Below are positions 26,047-36,246 of a stretch of DNA of 64,000 bases, one piece after another (the first letter of the stretch is position 1; every line of letters starts with the position of its first letter). A program made the position numbers and the translations under genes. The stretch is from Flagellimonas meishanensis (GTDB lineage Bacteria; Bacteroidota; Bacteroidia; Flavobacteriales; Flavobacteriaceae), in NCBI RefSeq assembly GCF_019880545.1, contig NZ_JAINVW010000003.1, forward strand, positions 1,364,001 through 1,428,000. Direction: 5' to 3'. The notes below the pieces were generated by a model. That model had not been told where the DNA came from. It saw only the letters and a list, made by a program, of their open reading frames with translations, and did not search any database.

Positions 26047-26277
26047 ATGAAGATTTCATGTGAAGAGGCATCACATATCTGCACCAGATCTCAATATGAA
26101 GAGGCAAGCTTTTGGGAAATCCTGAAGCTTCGCTTGCATATTCTTTATTGTAAAGCGTGTGCTAAATTCTCCAAAAAGAATAAAACACTGACCTCACTTT
26201 GTGATCGAGCCGACCTGCACACCCTTTCTGATAGCGAGAAAGAGGCCATGAAAAATGAATTGGAGAAACAATTTTAG
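26047..26277 (+). CDS. Small putative zinc-binding anti-sigma-like protein
   Basis: 76 residues from ATG 26047. It has C-E-E-A-S-H-I-C near the start and HILYCKAC (about residues 30-37): His/Cys spacing like a ZAS (H-x3-C-x2-C) zinc site of anti-sigma factors. There is no transmembrane helix or sensor domain, so if it regulates the sigma factor it does so as a soluble protein. It is 2 bp downstream of the sigma gene; its 3' end overlaps the convergent UbiA-like gene by 4 bp. Similar short partners follow this kind of sigma factor in other flavobacteria, as far as I recall. Confidence 0.65.
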   Translation: MKISCEEASHICTRSQYEEASFWEILKLRLHILYCKACAKFSKKNKTLTSLCDRADLHTLSDSEKEAMKNELEKQF

Positions 26278-27098
26278 AAAAATCGGTCGGCCAACCTGAA
26301 AAGCATAAGCCATAAAATCGGTATACCCTCTACCCAAAAAGACGCAAAATAGTTCGATTGCCGCCTTTGGTCAATCAAAAAAAGCACCATCAGAACAATG
26401 ACCAAAACGGAACGCAATACGATTTCCTTCAGAGCAATAGCATCCCGAAAAAAGGTCAATGTGTAAAAAACAATGATCAACAGCATACCTAATCTTTGGG
26501 TTCTTGAGGGGCCCATCACCTGAGGCAAAGTCCTCAAAGCCCTATCGTCCCGCTCCATATCCCGAATCTCAAAAGGCAATATCAACACCAAAACAAGAAT
26601 GAACCGCTGGAAGAACAGTATCCACAAATCCCATGTTGGGGAAAGTGCAGCATCCAACACGGGGAGCAGGAACGTGAAACCAGTCCATACCAAGGCCACA
26701 ATATAAATCTTAAACCCTCCCAAACTCCTCAGGTTCTTTGCATTGGGCAACATGGGAACCGCGTAGAGTGCCGACAGGACTCCCAAAACAAGAACGGCAA
26801 TCCAAATATTCAAGGAAAGATGCCATAAAAAAAAGATGGCCAAACCAAAGGAGAAAAAGCTGAAGATTTGGATGGCCCTTTGGTAAGCCGTGGAGACAAT
26901 CAAATATTTATGTGCCTCCACCCCATACTTCACAAAATTGTAGCAGACCACAGTACCAAAAAAAACAAACCCAAGCAGCAAAAAATTATAGGGAATTAAC
27001 AGCAATTCAAAAGAAATGGCAGTAAGCGAAGCAACAGCCAAAGACACGTGTACACTGGCATTGATGTAAAAATTTAGGACGAACTTTAGTGTGCGCAT
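26274..27098 (-). CDS. UbiA-like polytopic membrane protein
   Basis: 274 residues with eight or nine hydrophobic helices. One Asp-rich segment, [23 protein letters not shown] (about 176-198), matches the second catalytic motif of UbiA prenyltransferases. At the place of the first motif (usually N-D-x-x-D) the protein reads [11 protein letters not shown], without aspartates. It may thus be a diverged UbiA-fold protein with altered activity. Divergent from gcvP with 126 bp between the starts. The substrate is unknown. Confidence 0.65.
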   Translation of the reverse strand: MRTLKFVLNFYINASVHVSLAVASLTAISFELLLIPYNFLLLGFVFFGTVVCYNFVKYGVEAHKYLIVSTAYQRAIQIFSFFSFGLAIFFLWHLSLNIWIAVLVLGVLSALYAVPMLPNAKNLRSLGGFKIYIVALVWTGFTFLLPVLDAALSPTWDLWILFFQRFILVLVLILPFEIRDMERDDRALRTLPQVMGPSRTQRLGMLLIIVFYTLTFFRDAIALKEIVLRSVLVIVLMVLFLIDQRRQSNYFASFWVEGIPILWLMLFRLADRFF

Positions 27099-27170
27099 CG
27101 ATCCAAGAATTGGTTGGAACCGCCGATGGTTGATTTGCGGTTAACAACTTTGATTTGGTCTCCATCAAAA

Positions 27171-27204
27171 TTGCCTTTTTTCATCGAATTTATCCCTAAT
27201 TTTG
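27171..27204 (+). promoter_or_regulatory. Promoter of gcvP
   Basis: TTG (27171-27173) and TAATTTTG (27197-27204), a perfect TAnnTTTG box, are 23 bp apart, within the range of Bacteroidota promoters. The transcript should start near 27211, giving a short leader before the ATG at 27225 and arguing against the upstream in-frame start at 27114. Confidence 0.6.
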
Positions 27205-27224
27205 TGCACTTTATTGGATTGAAT

Positions 27225-30077
27225 ATGAATACAGAAGTATTTGCTGCCAGACACATTGGCATAACAGAAAGGGATTTGCCAAAAATGTTTGGGACCATCG
27301 GTGTGGAAACCTTGGAACAATTGATTTATGAGACCATTCCCAATGACATCAAACTGAAACAGCCGCTAAACCTTCCAAAAGGCGTAAGTGAGCATGAGTT
27401 TTTGAACCACCTCCAGGAACTGTCAAACAAAAACAAGGTGTTCAAGACCTTCATCGGATTGGGTTACCATGAATCATTGACTCCATCTGTGATCAAGAGA
27501 AATATTCTTGAAAACCCAGGTTGGTATACGGCCTATACGCCTTATCAAGCCGAAATTGCTCAAGGAAGATTGGAAGCACTGCTCAATTTTCAAACCATGG
27601 TGAGCGACCTAACTGGAATGGAACTTGCAAATGCTTCCCTTTTGGATGAAAGCACCGCCGCAGCAGAAGCCATGACCATGTTGTTCGATGTCCGCTCCAG
27701 ACAACAGAAAAAAGACGGTGCAGTCAAATTTTTTGTATCCGAGGAAATCCTTCCGCAGACCCTGAGCCTGCTCAAAACCCGTTCCATTCCATTGGGGATT
27801 GAACTGATTGTTGGCAACCATGAGACTTTTGATTTCTCCGAAGATTGTTATGGCGCCATACTACAATATCCTGGAAAACACGGACAGATTCACGATTATG
27901 CCGGTTTTGTGCAAAAAGCGAAGGAAAAGGACATAAAAGTGGCTGTAGCTGCCGATATTCTGAGCCTGGTCCTACTTACACCTCCAGGAGAATGGGGAGT
28001 GGACGTGGTTGTGGGCACCACCCAGCGATTTGGAATTCCTTTGGGCTATGGTGGGCCCCATGCAGCCTTCTTTGCCACCAAGGAAGAATACAAAAGAAGC
28101 ATTCCGGGAAGAATAATCGGGGTTACCAAGGACACCGATGGCAATCGAGCCCTCAGAATGGCGCTGCAGACTCGGGAACAGCACATAAAAAGGGATAAGG
28201 CCACTTCCAACATCTGCACGGCACAGGTATTGCTGGCCGTAATGGCTGGTATGTATGCCGTGTACCATGGCCCGGAAGGACTGAAATACATTGCGGGCAA
28301 AGTGCATTCACAAACCAAGCGATTGGCCCAAGGCCTGGAGGATTTGGGCATAAAACAACGCAACACGGCCTTTTTTGATACAATCCAATTACAGGTACCG
28401 AATGTTGCTTCGCTTAGAAAATTAATGGAAGAAAAAAGTATCAACCTGAACTATATTGATGATACCCATGTCTCCATTTCATTAAATGAAGCCACCTCCG
28501 AACAAGATCTTGAGCGGGTTTTGGAGTGTTTTGCCTCATCACAAAAAACAAAAGACAATGCTGCGCTTCCTTCCGGGGCAAAAGAAGTGTTGCCTGCTTC
28601 CCTTAGGCGCAAATCATCTTTTTTGGAGCATGATGTATTCAATTCATACCATTCTGAAACCGAATTGATGCGCTACATCAAAAAGCTGGAACGCAAGGAC
28701 CTTGCATTGAACCATTCCATGATCTCATTGGGCAGCTGCACCATGAAATTGAACGCCGCTTCGGAAATGTTGCCGCTGAGTTGGGCCAATTGGGGCAACA
28801 TTCACCCCTTTGTTCCATTGGACCAAGCAAAAGGATACCAAGAAATGATTACATCCCTGGAGCACCAACTGAATGAGATCACAGGGTTTGCAGCCACTTC
28901 CCTACAGCCAAATTCTGGGGCGCAAGGCGAATATGCAGGGCTCATGGTAATCCGAGCCTATCATGAATCCCGAGGGGAAGGACATCGCAACATATGCATC
29001 ATTCCTGCTTCCGCCCACGGTACCAATCCGGCATCCGCCGTAATGGCCGGCATGCAGGTTGTTGTGACCAAAACCGATGAAAGAGGAAACATTGATGTCA
29101 TAGATCTGGAAGAAAAAGTAAAACTCCATTCAGAAAACTTGGCAGCTTTGATGGTCACCTACCCATCCACCCATGGCGTTTTCGAATCTTCCATAATCAA
29201 GATAACACAATTGATACACGAGCACGGCGGACAAGTATATATGGACGGTGCCAATATGAACGCGCAAGTTGGACTGACAAATCCAGCCACCATTGGAGCC
29301 GACGTTTGTCACCTGAACCTGCACAAGACCTTTGCCATTCCCCACGGAGGAGGAGGTCCCGGTGTGGGGCCCATCTGTGTGGCCGAACAACTGAAACCCT
29401 TTCTTCCAGGCAATCCGGTGGTGGAAACTGGTGGAAAACAGGCCATAACGGCCATTTCTGCTGCTCCTTGGGGCAGTGCCCTGGCGTGCCTTATATCCTA
29501 CGGATATATAAAGATGTTGGGCGCGGAAGGATTGACCAATGCCACAAAAGTGGCCATTCTCAATGCCAATTACATCAAGGGCCGTCTTAAGGGGAAATTT
29601 GAAGTGCTGTATACCGGAGAAAGAGGAAGAGCGGCCCACGAAATGATCATTGACTGTAGGCCATTCAAGGAACAGGGAATCGAAGTGACTGATATTGCCA
29701 AAAGATTGATGGATTATGGGTTCCATGCCCCTACCGTTTCATTTCCGGTTGCAGGGACCATGATGATAGAGCCAACGGAAAGTGAGAGTTTGGTGGAACT
29801 GGACAAATTCTGCGATGCCATGATCTCCATCCGAAGTGAAATTGATGAGGCAACCGCCGATGAACCGAACAACGTTTTGAAAAATGCGCCCCATACCTTG
29901 GACATGGTTACCAGCGATTCCTGGGAGTATCCATACAGCCGACAAAAGGCCGCATTCCCATTGCCTTACGTTTCGGAGAACAAATTTTGGCCCAGTATCC
30001 GACGGACTGATGAAGCTTTTGGGGATCGTAATTTAATCTGCACCTGTGCACCCATAGAAGCATACGCCGAGGTATAG
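27225..30077 (+). CDS. gcvP: Glycine dehydrogenase (decarboxylating), P-protein of glycine cleavage
   Basis: 950 residues from the ATG at 27225 ([17 protein letters not shown]). Single-chain P-protein: the N-terminal half (to about 440) and C-terminal half are both PLP-fold type I domains. The PLP lysine is in [17 protein letters not shown] (about residue 701). [36 protein letters not shown] is intact, consistent with an active enzyme. It decarboxylates glycine and passes the aminomethyl group to the lipoyl H-protein. No gcvT or gcvH lies in the window; they are probably elsewhere, as is usual in flavobacteria. A strong terminator follows. Confidence 0.95.
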   Translation: MNTEVFAARHIGITERDLPKMFGTIGVETLEQLIYETIPNDIKLKQPLNLPKGVSEHEFLNHLQELSNKNKVFKTFIGLGYHESLTPSVIKRNILENPGWYTAYTPYQAEIAQGRLEALLNFQTMVSDLTGMELANASLLDESTAAAEAMTMLFDVRSRQQKKDGAVKFFVSEEILPQTLSLLKTRSIPLGIELIVGNHETFDFSEDCYGAILQYPGKHGQIHDYAGFVQKAKEKDIKVAVAADILSLVLLTPPGEWGVDVVVGTTQRFGIPLGYGGPHAAFFATKEEYKRSIPGRIIGVTKDTDGNRALRMALQTREQHIKRDKATSNICTAQVLLAVMAGMYAVYHGPEGLKYIAGKVHSQTKRLAQGLEDLGIKQRNTAFFDTIQLQVPNVASLRKLMEEKSINLNYIDDTHVSISLNEATSEQDLERVLECFASSQKTKDNAALPSGAKEVLPASLRRKSSFLEHDVFNSYHSETELMRYIKKLERKDLALNHSMISLGSCTMKLNAASEMLPLSWANWGNIHPFVPLDQAKGYQEMITSLEHQLNEITGFAATSLQPNSGAQGEYAGLMVIRAYHESRGEGHRNICIIPASAHGTNPASAVMAGMQVVVTKTDERGNIDVIDLEEKVKLHSENLAALMVTYPSTHGVFESSIIKITQLIHEHGGQVYMDGANMNAQVGLTNPATIGADVCHLNLHKTFAIPHGGGGPGVGPICVAEQLKPFLPGNPVVETGGKQAITAISAAPWGSALACLISYGYIKMLGAEGLTNATKVAILNANYIKGRLKGKFEVLYTGERGRAAHEMIIDCRPFKEQGIEVTDIAKRLMDYGFHAPTVSFPVAGTMMIEPTESESLVELDKFCDAMISIRSEIDEATADEPNNVLKNAPHTLDMVTSDSWEYPYSRQKAAFPLPYVSENKFWPSIRRTDEAFGDRNLICTCAPIEAYAEV

Positions 30078-30102
30078 GAAAAGTCGGAAATACATCGATT
30101 TC

Positions 30103-30138
30103 AGTGGAAATATTCTAGAAGTATTTCCACTTTTTTTT
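30103..30138 (+). terminator. Terminator of gcvP
   Basis: AGTGGAAATA (30103-30112) and TATTTCCACT (30122-30131) are perfect reverse complements around a 9-nt loop, followed by a run of seven to eight T. Confidence 0.9.
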
Positions 30139-30237
30139 GCAAATACAGGGTGAAAGTAATATTGAGCATCGTAGAAAACATGGGGCTGGCATGCCCCACT
30201 GGTACCAAAGCAACTATCTTTCCTGTAAAACCTCGAT

Positions 30238-31296
30238 ATGAAAATAGGCATTAGCGGTACAGGAAGTTACATTCCATCCATCATCACAAAAAATGAAGCT
30301 TTTCTGCATCATGATTTTTTGAGCACTGATGGAACCAAAATTGGGTACGAGAATGCCGTTATCATCGAAAAATTTCAATCCATTACCGGAATTTCCGAAA
30401 GACGCTATGCTAGACCGGAGCTGAACACTTCAGATTTGGGGCATTTGGCAGCTGAAAAAGCAATCGAAGATGCCGGTATTGACCGCGAAGCGTTGGATTA
30501 TATCATCTTCGCGCACAACTTTGGGGATATTGAGCATGGAAAAATTCAAGGGGACACGCTTCCAAGTCTTGCCACCCGAGTAAAGCATTTGCTAAGGGTA
30601 AAAAACCCAAAATGCGTGGCGTACGATATGATCTTCGGTTGCCCTGGTTGGATTGAGGGTGTAATCCAGGCCAATGCCTTTATCAAAAGTGGGATGGCCA
30701 AAACCTGTTTGGTGATTGGTGCAGAGACCCTTTCCAGGGTTGTTGATGAACATGATAGGGACAGCATGATCTATTCGGATGGCGCTGGAGCGGCAATAGT
30801 TCAAGCCAATACAGAAAATGGGGAAATATTGGGCCACGCATCGGTCACCCATGCCAATGGTGAGGCCTATTACCTGTTTTTTGACAAGACCAATAACGAG
30901 GAAGGCTGTCCGAACACACGATACATCAAAATGCATGGCCGAAAAATCTATGAATTTGCATGTACCCACGTTCCAACAGCAATGGCCGAGTGTTTGGACA
31001 ATAGTGGCATTACCATTGATGAGGTGAAGAAAATATTCATCCATCAGGCCAATGAAAAAATGGACGAGGCCATCATCAAACGATTCTACAGATTATATAA
31101 CAAAGAAGTTCCAGAGGATATCATGCCCATGAGTATTCATAAATTGGGCAACAGCTCCGTAGCCACAATTCCCACCCTGTTCGATCTGGTGCGAAAAGGG
31201 GAAATGCAACCTCATAAGGTGGACAAGGGAGATGTTGTGATTTTTGCCAGTGTGGGTGCCGGAATGAACATCAATGCCATTGTTTATCGATATTAG
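30238..31296 (+). CDS. 3-oxoacyl-ACP synthase III family protein (FabH-like)
   Basis: 352 residues. The Cys-His-Asn triad of KAS III is present: Cys135 in FGCPGWIEG, His269 in IHQANEKM and Asn305 in LGNSS. The thiolase fold is otherwise complete (ISGTGSYIPS at the start, GAGAAIVQ at about 182-189). It is longer than housekeeping FabH and differs around the acyl pocket, as in KAS III paralogues that prime special lipids or transfer acyl groups to other acceptors. A methyltransferase and a family 2 glycosyltransferase follow on the same strand, which hints at a role in a surface lipid or glycolipid; this is inference. Confidence 0.85.
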   Translation: MKIGISGTGSYIPSIITKNEAFLHHDFLSTDGTKIGYENAVIIEKFQSITGISERRYARPELNTSDLGHLAAEKAIEDAGIDREALDYIIFAHNFGDIEHGKIQGDTLPSLATRVKHLLRVKNPKCVAYDMIFGCPGWIEGVIQANAFIKSGMAKTCLVIGAETLSRVVDEHDRDSMIYSDGAGAAIVQANTENGEILGHASVTHANGEAYYLFFDKTNNEEGCPNTRYIKMHGRKIYEFACTHVPTAMAECLDNSGITIDEVKKIFIHQANEKMDEAIIKRFYRLYNKEVPEDIMPMSIHKLGNSSVATIPTLFDLVRKGEMQPHKVDKGDVVIFASVGAGMNINAIVYRY

Positions 31297-31388
31297 GACC
31301 AAAAACACCGTCTTGCTTTCCCGTCTAGCTTAAACACAGGATGCAAATTTCATTGGGATTTCTAATTTGTTTTTTGGACTTTTAGCAA

Positions 31389-31913
31389 ATGTATGACAAC
31401 AACTTTCCAAGCAAGCGCTACCGACACACACTTGCCTTTTTGAAAAAGCACGTAACCCCCGCAGAAACCATTTTGGATCTAGGCGTGGAAAATCCCTTTT
31501 CCATCATCATGAAGGAAAACGGCTATACCGTGAACAATACACAAGGCCAAGATCTTGATTTGGATATCGGGGAAGTAAGGAAATCCAATGCCGATGTGAT
31601 TACCGCCTTCGAGATTTTTGAGCATATGGTGGCCCCATTCAACGTGCTCCGTGAAATCCAAGCAAAGAAGCTTGTTGCCAGTATTCCACTTAAATTATGG
31701 TTTGCATCGGCTTACAAAAGCAAAACTGACCCTTGGGACCGTCATTATCATGAATTCGAGGATTGGCAGTTCGATTGGCTGTTGGAAAAGGCCGGTTGGT
31801 TGATTAAAGATTCTTCCAAATGGACCAATCCCACCAAAAAGATAGGCATTAGGCCTTTTCTACGTCTCTTCACACCTAGATATTACATTGTTTACGCTGA
31901 AAGGAAATCCTAG
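31389..31913 (+). CDS. Class I SAM-dependent methyltransferase-like protein
   Basis: 174 residues. Strand beta1 and loop read TILDLGVENPF, where the usual D-x-G-x-G-x-G glycine loop is reduced to a single Gly, and ITAFEIFEHM (about 77-86) is a good post-II motif (E-x-x-E-H). IPLKLWFASAYKSKTDPWDRHYHEFEDWQF resembles the His/Asp-containing insert of small SAM methyltransferases near glycosyltransferases. The short length and weak glycine loop mean the substrate, and even activity, are uncertain. 92 bp after the KAS III gene. Confidence 0.7.
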   Translation: MYDNNFPSKRYRHTLAFLKKHVTPAETILDLGVENPFSIIMKENGYTVNNTQGQDLDLDIGEVRKSNADVITAFEIFEHMVAPFNVLREIQAKKLVASIPLKLWFASAYKSKTDPWDRHYHEFEDWQFDWLLEKAGWLIKDSSKWTNPTKKIGIRPFLRLFTPRYYIVYAERKS

Positions 31914-32066
31914 GCTATAATTACGAAAGCAGTAGAGAAATACTTCATGGCCTCAGGCATTGAAGATAAAAATATAAAGGGCAAAAGGTTAAGCCAATAC
32001 ATGCTATTTACAAAGAACATGGAAACTTATTTGGGATAAGTGTTCAGTTTTTTGGAATTTTAGCCC

Positions 32067-32912
32067 ATGCGGATAAGCATTATCATACCGGCCCATAATG
32101 AAGCTGAAAATTTGGCCGACTGTCTTGACTCCTTTGTTGCACAGACCACTGTGCCGAACGAGTTGATCATTGTAGATGACAACAGTACCGATACTACCTT
32201 CAAAATTGCCATAGGCTACGCTGAAAAGCACGACTGGATAAAAGTTTTGCAACGAAAATCCACCAACGAGCATATTCCAGGGAAAAAAGTAGTGGACACA
32301 TTCAATTTTGGCCTTCAAAGCGCTTCAGATTTTGATTTAATAGGCAAGTTTGATGCGGACATCATTTTACCACCTAATTATTTTGAGGTGATGCTCAACC
32401 ATTTCCAGTCCAATTGGAAGTTGGGTATCTGTGGTGGGCTTTTATACATCAAAAAAGGCGGGGAATGGACCTATGAGAACATTGCGGACAAGAGCCATAT
32501 CCGAGGCCCCATAAAACTGTACCACAAAGCTTGTTTCAGCAAAATTGGAGGGCTTCGCCCCGGGGTAGGGTGGGATACTGTGGATGTGTTGCTTGCCAAA
32601 TTCCATGATTTCCATACGTTGGTCGACCAATCATTAAAGGTAAGGCATCTTCGACCCACGGGGCTCGGGTACAACTCAAAAAAGGGAGTTGCGAAGGGAG
32701 AGGCTCTTTATAAAATGAGGTATGGTGTTATCCTAACAAAAATAGCTGCCCTAAAAATGGCATGGCTGGCAAGAAGCCCATTTTTGTGCTTTCAGATACT
32801 CCTTGGTTACGTCAAATCCGCTATTGGCAGATTGCCTCGATATGTTACCAAGGATGAAGGTGTTTTTATTAGAAAATATCGGTGGAAAGGGGTAAAAAGC
32901 AGCCTATTCTAA
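32067..32912 (+). CDS. Family 2 glycosyltransferase
   Basis: 281 residues. The GT-A fold start MRISIIIPAHNEAENLADCLDSF and IIVDDNSTDTT are typical of GT2; LIGKFDADIILPPNYFEVML carries the DxD metal site (D-A-D). The C-terminal part (about 215-281) is basic and hydrophobic, possibly membrane associated, with no clear transmembrane helices. Donor and acceptor unknown. It is third in the run after the KAS III and methyltransferase genes; its 3' end overlaps convergent pafA by 9 bp. Confidence 0.88.
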   Translation: MRISIIIPAHNEAENLADCLDSFVAQTTVPNELIIVDDNSTDTTFKIAIGYAEKHDWIKVLQRKSTNEHIPGKKVVDTFNFGLQSASDFDLIGKFDADIILPPNYFEVMLNHFQSNWKLGICGGLLYIKKGGEWTYENIADKSHIRGPIKLYHKACFSKIGGLRPGVGWDTVDVLLAKFHDFHTLVDQSLKVRHLRPTGLGYNSKKGVAKGEALYKMRYGVILTKIAALKMAWLARSPFLCFQILLGYVKSAIGRLPRYVTKDEGVFIRKYRWKGVKSSLF

Positions 32913-34574
32913 CACCGCTTCAATAGGATTTCCTGTTGTCCCGTTCGGGAATGCGATGCCCAACAAGGTGGCAATAGTTGGAGCAATGTCAGTAACCTCG
33001 GTTCTGGCTGTGGTGCTTCCGGCTTTTATGCCTGTTCCATAGAACAACAAGGGAACATGGGTATCGTAAACAAATGGTGACCCATGATCTGTACCTGCTT
33101 CCCGATAGGGAATATATCCCGCGGGTGGGATGAACAAAATGTCACCCGATCTTTTCTGATGGTATCCTCGCTGCAACAAACCTGCCAACTGATCTGTAAA
33201 TTGATATTGAGACATCTGATAACCGGTAAAAACCTGTTGTACTTTATCGTTCTTCAATAATTGTTGCCCTATTTCCCACTGTAAATCTCCCATGGCCATA
33301 TCCAAATTTTCAACAATATCCCTATCCAAAAAAACCTGAAAATTGGAAATATTCTTAAGAATATCGGTCGTGCCATACCTGTAGCTCAGAAACTCCTGTA
33401 GTTCTTCTTTCATTGCATGCTCACTCAAAAATCCGCCAGGAATTCCAACATCCTGTAAATAACCAGGTGCAGGTGGCACCCCATGATCTGCTGTTAAAAA
33501 CACCATGTAATCATCCTTGCCCACTTTCTGGTCCAGCGACTCGAGTAAACGTTGAATATCCTTATCCAATCTCAAGTAGGCATCCTGGACCTCAATGGAA
33601 TTGACCCCATAAGCATGACCTACATAATCTGTGCTTGAGTAGCTAATGGCCAAAAAATCCGTAACATTATCCGTGCCCAAGTTCTCGCCGTCAATAGCTG
33701 CCATAGCAAAGTCCGTTGTGAGGCTATTGCCAAAAGGGGTCTCACGAAGCATCTCAAACTTTTCGTTGGCATCCCATAGTTCGGGTAAGGCGTGTGGAAA
33801 TGTACTGGAGACTTCTCCCCTGAACTTTCTCTCATATTCATTGGCATCCTTCGCACTCTCAACATATAAGTTGATATCCTTTAATGTTTCCCAAGGTCTT
33901 TTATACTTTTCCGCTGCTTCAGAACTGTTGAATGCGGTTACCCATGTAGGAAGTTGGTCCATATAAAATGAACTGCTTATCCAATTTCCGGTCTCCTTGC
34001 CTTCAAACCAATAGGCTGCATTTGCTGTAAAGCCGGCTGGTAATATGGCCCCTCTATCCTTTATGGCAATGCCTATAGTTTTTGCCCTCATTTGGGTATT
34101 GACGCGTAATTCATCCGTTATCGTGGATACCAACATTCTGTGGGGCGACATCCTCCCCGCGTCCAAGTCAGTTCCGATTGGGTTTTGGTTGTCGTCTGAC
34201 ACACAGTACACTGATTTTCCATCCAATCTGTCGTACCACCAATTACCCAATACCCCATGAACGGATGGAGTGGTTCCTGTATATATGGAAGCGTGGCCCG
34301 GTGCGGTTTTGGTCGGCATATAGTTAAAATGATGGTTCTTGCAATTGAAACCTTCGCCCACAAGTCGCTTAAACCCACCTTCTCCATAGTGGTTCCAAAA
34401 ACGGGTCAAATAGTCATAGCGCATCTGGTCCACTACAATCCCTACCACCAATTTGGGATTTTGGGCAATCTCAATGGCCGGCATCTCCACCTTATCCTTT
34501 TTGCCCCGCTGTGCATGAATGGCACACACCGAGAGAAGCATAAAAATGATGGAGATAAGATTACGGTTTCCCAT
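32904..34574 (-). CDS. pafA: PafA-type alkaline phosphatase
   Basis: 556 residues from the ATG at 34574 (MGNRNLISIIF); the upstream in-frame start at 34601 is TTG. A signal peptide ends near AIHAQ. Alkaline phosphatase superfamily signatures: VVDQMRYDYL with the first metal-binding Asp, nucleophile Thr in MPTKTAPGHASIYTG (about residue 90), and FLTADHGVPPAPG and GTDHGSPF for further ligands. The T-K-T-A-P-G-H nucleophile motif is that of PafA of flavobacteria, a broad phosphomonoesterase in the periplasm that frees phosphate from organic esters. It could instead hydrolyse other phosphate esters; no Pho-box-like site was sought successfully. Confidence 0.88.
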   Translation of the reverse strand: MGNRNLISIIFMLLSVCAIHAQRGKKDKVEMPAIEIAQNPKLVVGIVVDQMRYDYLTRFWNHYGEGGFKRLVGEGFNCKNHHFNYMPTKTAPGHASIYTGTTPSVHGVLGNWWYDRLDGKSVYCVSDDNQNPIGTDLDAGRMSPHRMLVSTITDELRVNTQMRAKTIGIAIKDRGAILPAGFTANAAYWFEGKETGNWISSSFYMDQLPTWVTAFNSSEAAEKYKRPWETLKDINLYVESAKDANEYERKFRGEVSSTFPHALPELWDANEKFEMLRETPFGNSLTTDFAMAAIDGENLGTDNVTDFLAISYSSTDYVGHAYGVNSIEVQDAYLRLDKDIQRLLESLDQKVGKDDYMVFLTADHGVPPAPGYLQDVGIPGGFLSEHAMKEELQEFLSYRYGTTDILKNISNFQVFLDRDIVENLDMAMGDLQWEIGQQLLKNDKVQQVFTGYQMSQYQFTDQLAGLLQRGYHQKRSGDILFIPPAGYIPYREAGTDHGSPFVYDTHVPLLFYGTGIKAGSTTARTEVTDIAPTIATLLGIAFPNGTTGNPIEAVLE

Positions 34575-34691
34575 GGATTTTATGTTTATAGAACGACGCA
34601 AATCTATTTAATAAAACTATTATACAATTTAAATGAAGGTTAAATGCGTACAATATTGTTATTTTTATCCACGCAAGACCAAATTGAATAC

Positions 34692-35429
34692 ATGAACTAC
34701 CTTGAAGCGATTGGAAAATACTTCATAATGATTTGGGAAGTATTTAAGAAACCTACCAAGTGGCCCATTATGAAATCCCTTATCCTAAAGGAAATTGATG
34801 AGCTGATCTATGGTTCCATGGGCATCATCATCTTTATTTCCTTTTTTATCGGAGGGGTTGTCACCATACAGACCGCTTTAAATCTCAATAGTCCGTTTTT
34901 GCCAAAAAGTCTCATCGGTTTTGCTACCAGGCAATCCGTAATATTGGAATTTGCGCCCACCTTCACCTCCATCATCATGGCGGGAAAGGTAGGATCATAC
35001 ATTACATCGAGCATCGGGACCATGCGGGTCACCGAACAGATTGATGCCCTTGAGGTAATGGGGGTAAATTCACTGAACTATCTGGTATTTCCAAAGATAA
35101 TTGCCATGCTCCTGTATCCCTTTGCAGTGGCCATTGCCATGTTCGTGGGCATCTGGGGCGGTTGGACAGCGGCCATTTTTGGCGGTTATGCCCCAAGTGG
35201 CGAATTCATAAAGGGGTTACAGTTGGATTTTGATGCTTTTCATGTTACCTATGCCTTTATAAAGACCTTTTTCTTTGCCTTCATAATAGCCACCCTGCCA
35301 TCATACCATGGATTTTATATGCGCGGGGGAGCATTGGAAGTGGGCAAGGCCAGCACTACCGCCTTTGTTTGGACCAGTGTGGTCATTATCGTTTTGAACT
35401 ACCTATTAACGCAATTACTACTGGGCTGA
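34692..35429 (+). CDS. MlaE-type ABC transporter permease
   Basis: 245 residues from the ATG at 34692 (MNYLEAIGKYF); an earlier in-frame start exists at 34644 but would add a non-family N-terminus. Five or six hydrophobic helices with the MlaE signature: SFFIGGVVTIQTALNL, ATRQSVILEFAPTFTSIIMAGKVGSYITSSIGTMRVTEQIDALEVMG. MlaE permeases work with an ATPase and an MCE-domain protein in phospholipid transport between membranes. The ATPase gene overlaps its stop (TGATG). No MCE protein gene is adjacent; in Bacteroidota it is often elsewhere. Confidence 0.92.
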   Translation: MNYLEAIGKYFIMIWEVFKKPTKWPIMKSLILKEIDELIYGSMGIIIFISFFIGGVVTIQTALNLNSPFLPKSLIGFATRQSVILEFAPTFTSIIMAGKVGSYITSSIGTMRVTEQIDALEVMGVNSLNYLVFPKIIAMLLYPFAVAIAMFVGIWGGWTAAIFGGYAPSGEFIKGLQLDFDAFHVTYAFIKTFFFAFIIATLPSYHGFYMRGGALEVGKASTTAFVWTSVVIIVLNYLLTQLLLG

Positions 35430-36196
35430 TGATCACTGTTGAAAACCTACATAAATCGTTTGGCAACAACCACGTGTTGAAGGGGATCAGTACCACTTTT
35501 GACCAGGGAAAGACCAACTTGATCATTGGACAGAGTGGTTCTGGAAAAACCGTCTTTTTAAAATGTCTCTTGGGCCTTTTTGAACCCGAGGAGGGGCAAA
35601 TATGCTATAATGGACAATATTATTCCGAACTTTCCCTAAAAGAGAGAAGGGACCTTCGGCAGGAAATGGGCATGGTCTTCCAGGGAAGTGCCCTATTTGA
35701 TTCCATGACGGTGGAAGGCAATGTTATGTTTCCATTGGATATGTTCACCAAGCAGTCCAGGTCTGAGATGCAGGATCGAGTCAATTTTGTGCTGAAACGG
35801 GTAAATCTTATCGATGCCCACAAAAAATACCCTTCCGAAATTTCTGGGGGAATGAAAAAGCGCGTTGCCATTGCCCGTGCCATCGTGATGAATCCAAAAT
35901 ACTTGTTTTGTGACGAACCCAACTCCGGACTTGATCCAAAAACTGCCATATTGATTGATAACCTAATACTGGAAATTACCGAGGAATACAATATCACCAC
36001 CGTGATCAACACACACGATATGAACTCGGTAATGGAAATTGGGGAGAAAATCATCTTCTTAAAAGATGGGCACAAGGAATGGGAAGGCACCAATAAGGAA
36101 ATCTTTAAAACTGACAATAAGGCTGTTACGGATTTTGTTTATTCCTCTGAACTGTTCAAGAAAGTGAGGCAGATGTATTTGGAAGAGCGCAACTGA
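35429..36196 (+). CDS. MlaF-type ABC transporter ATP-binding protein
   Basis: 255 residues from the ATG at 35429, which shares its A with the TGA of the permease gene. Walker A GQSGSGKT, ABC signature EISGGMKKRVAIARAI and Walker B YLFCDEPNSGLDP are all present, with the H-loop NTHDMNS. The GGMKKRVAIARA and EPNSGLDP forms are those of MlaF/Ttg2A. Together with the permease it probably energises lipid movement for outer-membrane asymmetry; direction is debated in the family. Confidence 0.93.
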   Translation: MITVENLHKSFGNNHVLKGISTTFDQGKTNLIIGQSGSGKTVFLKCLLGLFEPEEGQICYNGQYYSELSLKERRDLRQEMGMVFQGSALFDSMTVEGNVMFPLDMFTKQSRSEMQDRVNFVLKRVNLIDAHKKYPSEISGGMKKRVAIARAIVMNPKYLFCDEPNSGLDPKTAILIDNLILEITEEYNITTVINTHDMNSVMEIGEKIIFLKDGHKEWEGTNKEIFKTDNKAVTDFVYSSELFKKVRQMYLEERN

Positions 36197-36246
36197 TTTT
36201 TAGGATTCAAAACCTGCAGATCTACTCGTTCATCTTACTTCCGTAC

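Noticed and set aside
34692-36196. Expected MCE-domain (MlaD) gene next to the MlaE/MlaF pair
   Set aside because: Not present; in Bacteroidota the MCE gene is often elsewhere, so absence here is not remarkable.
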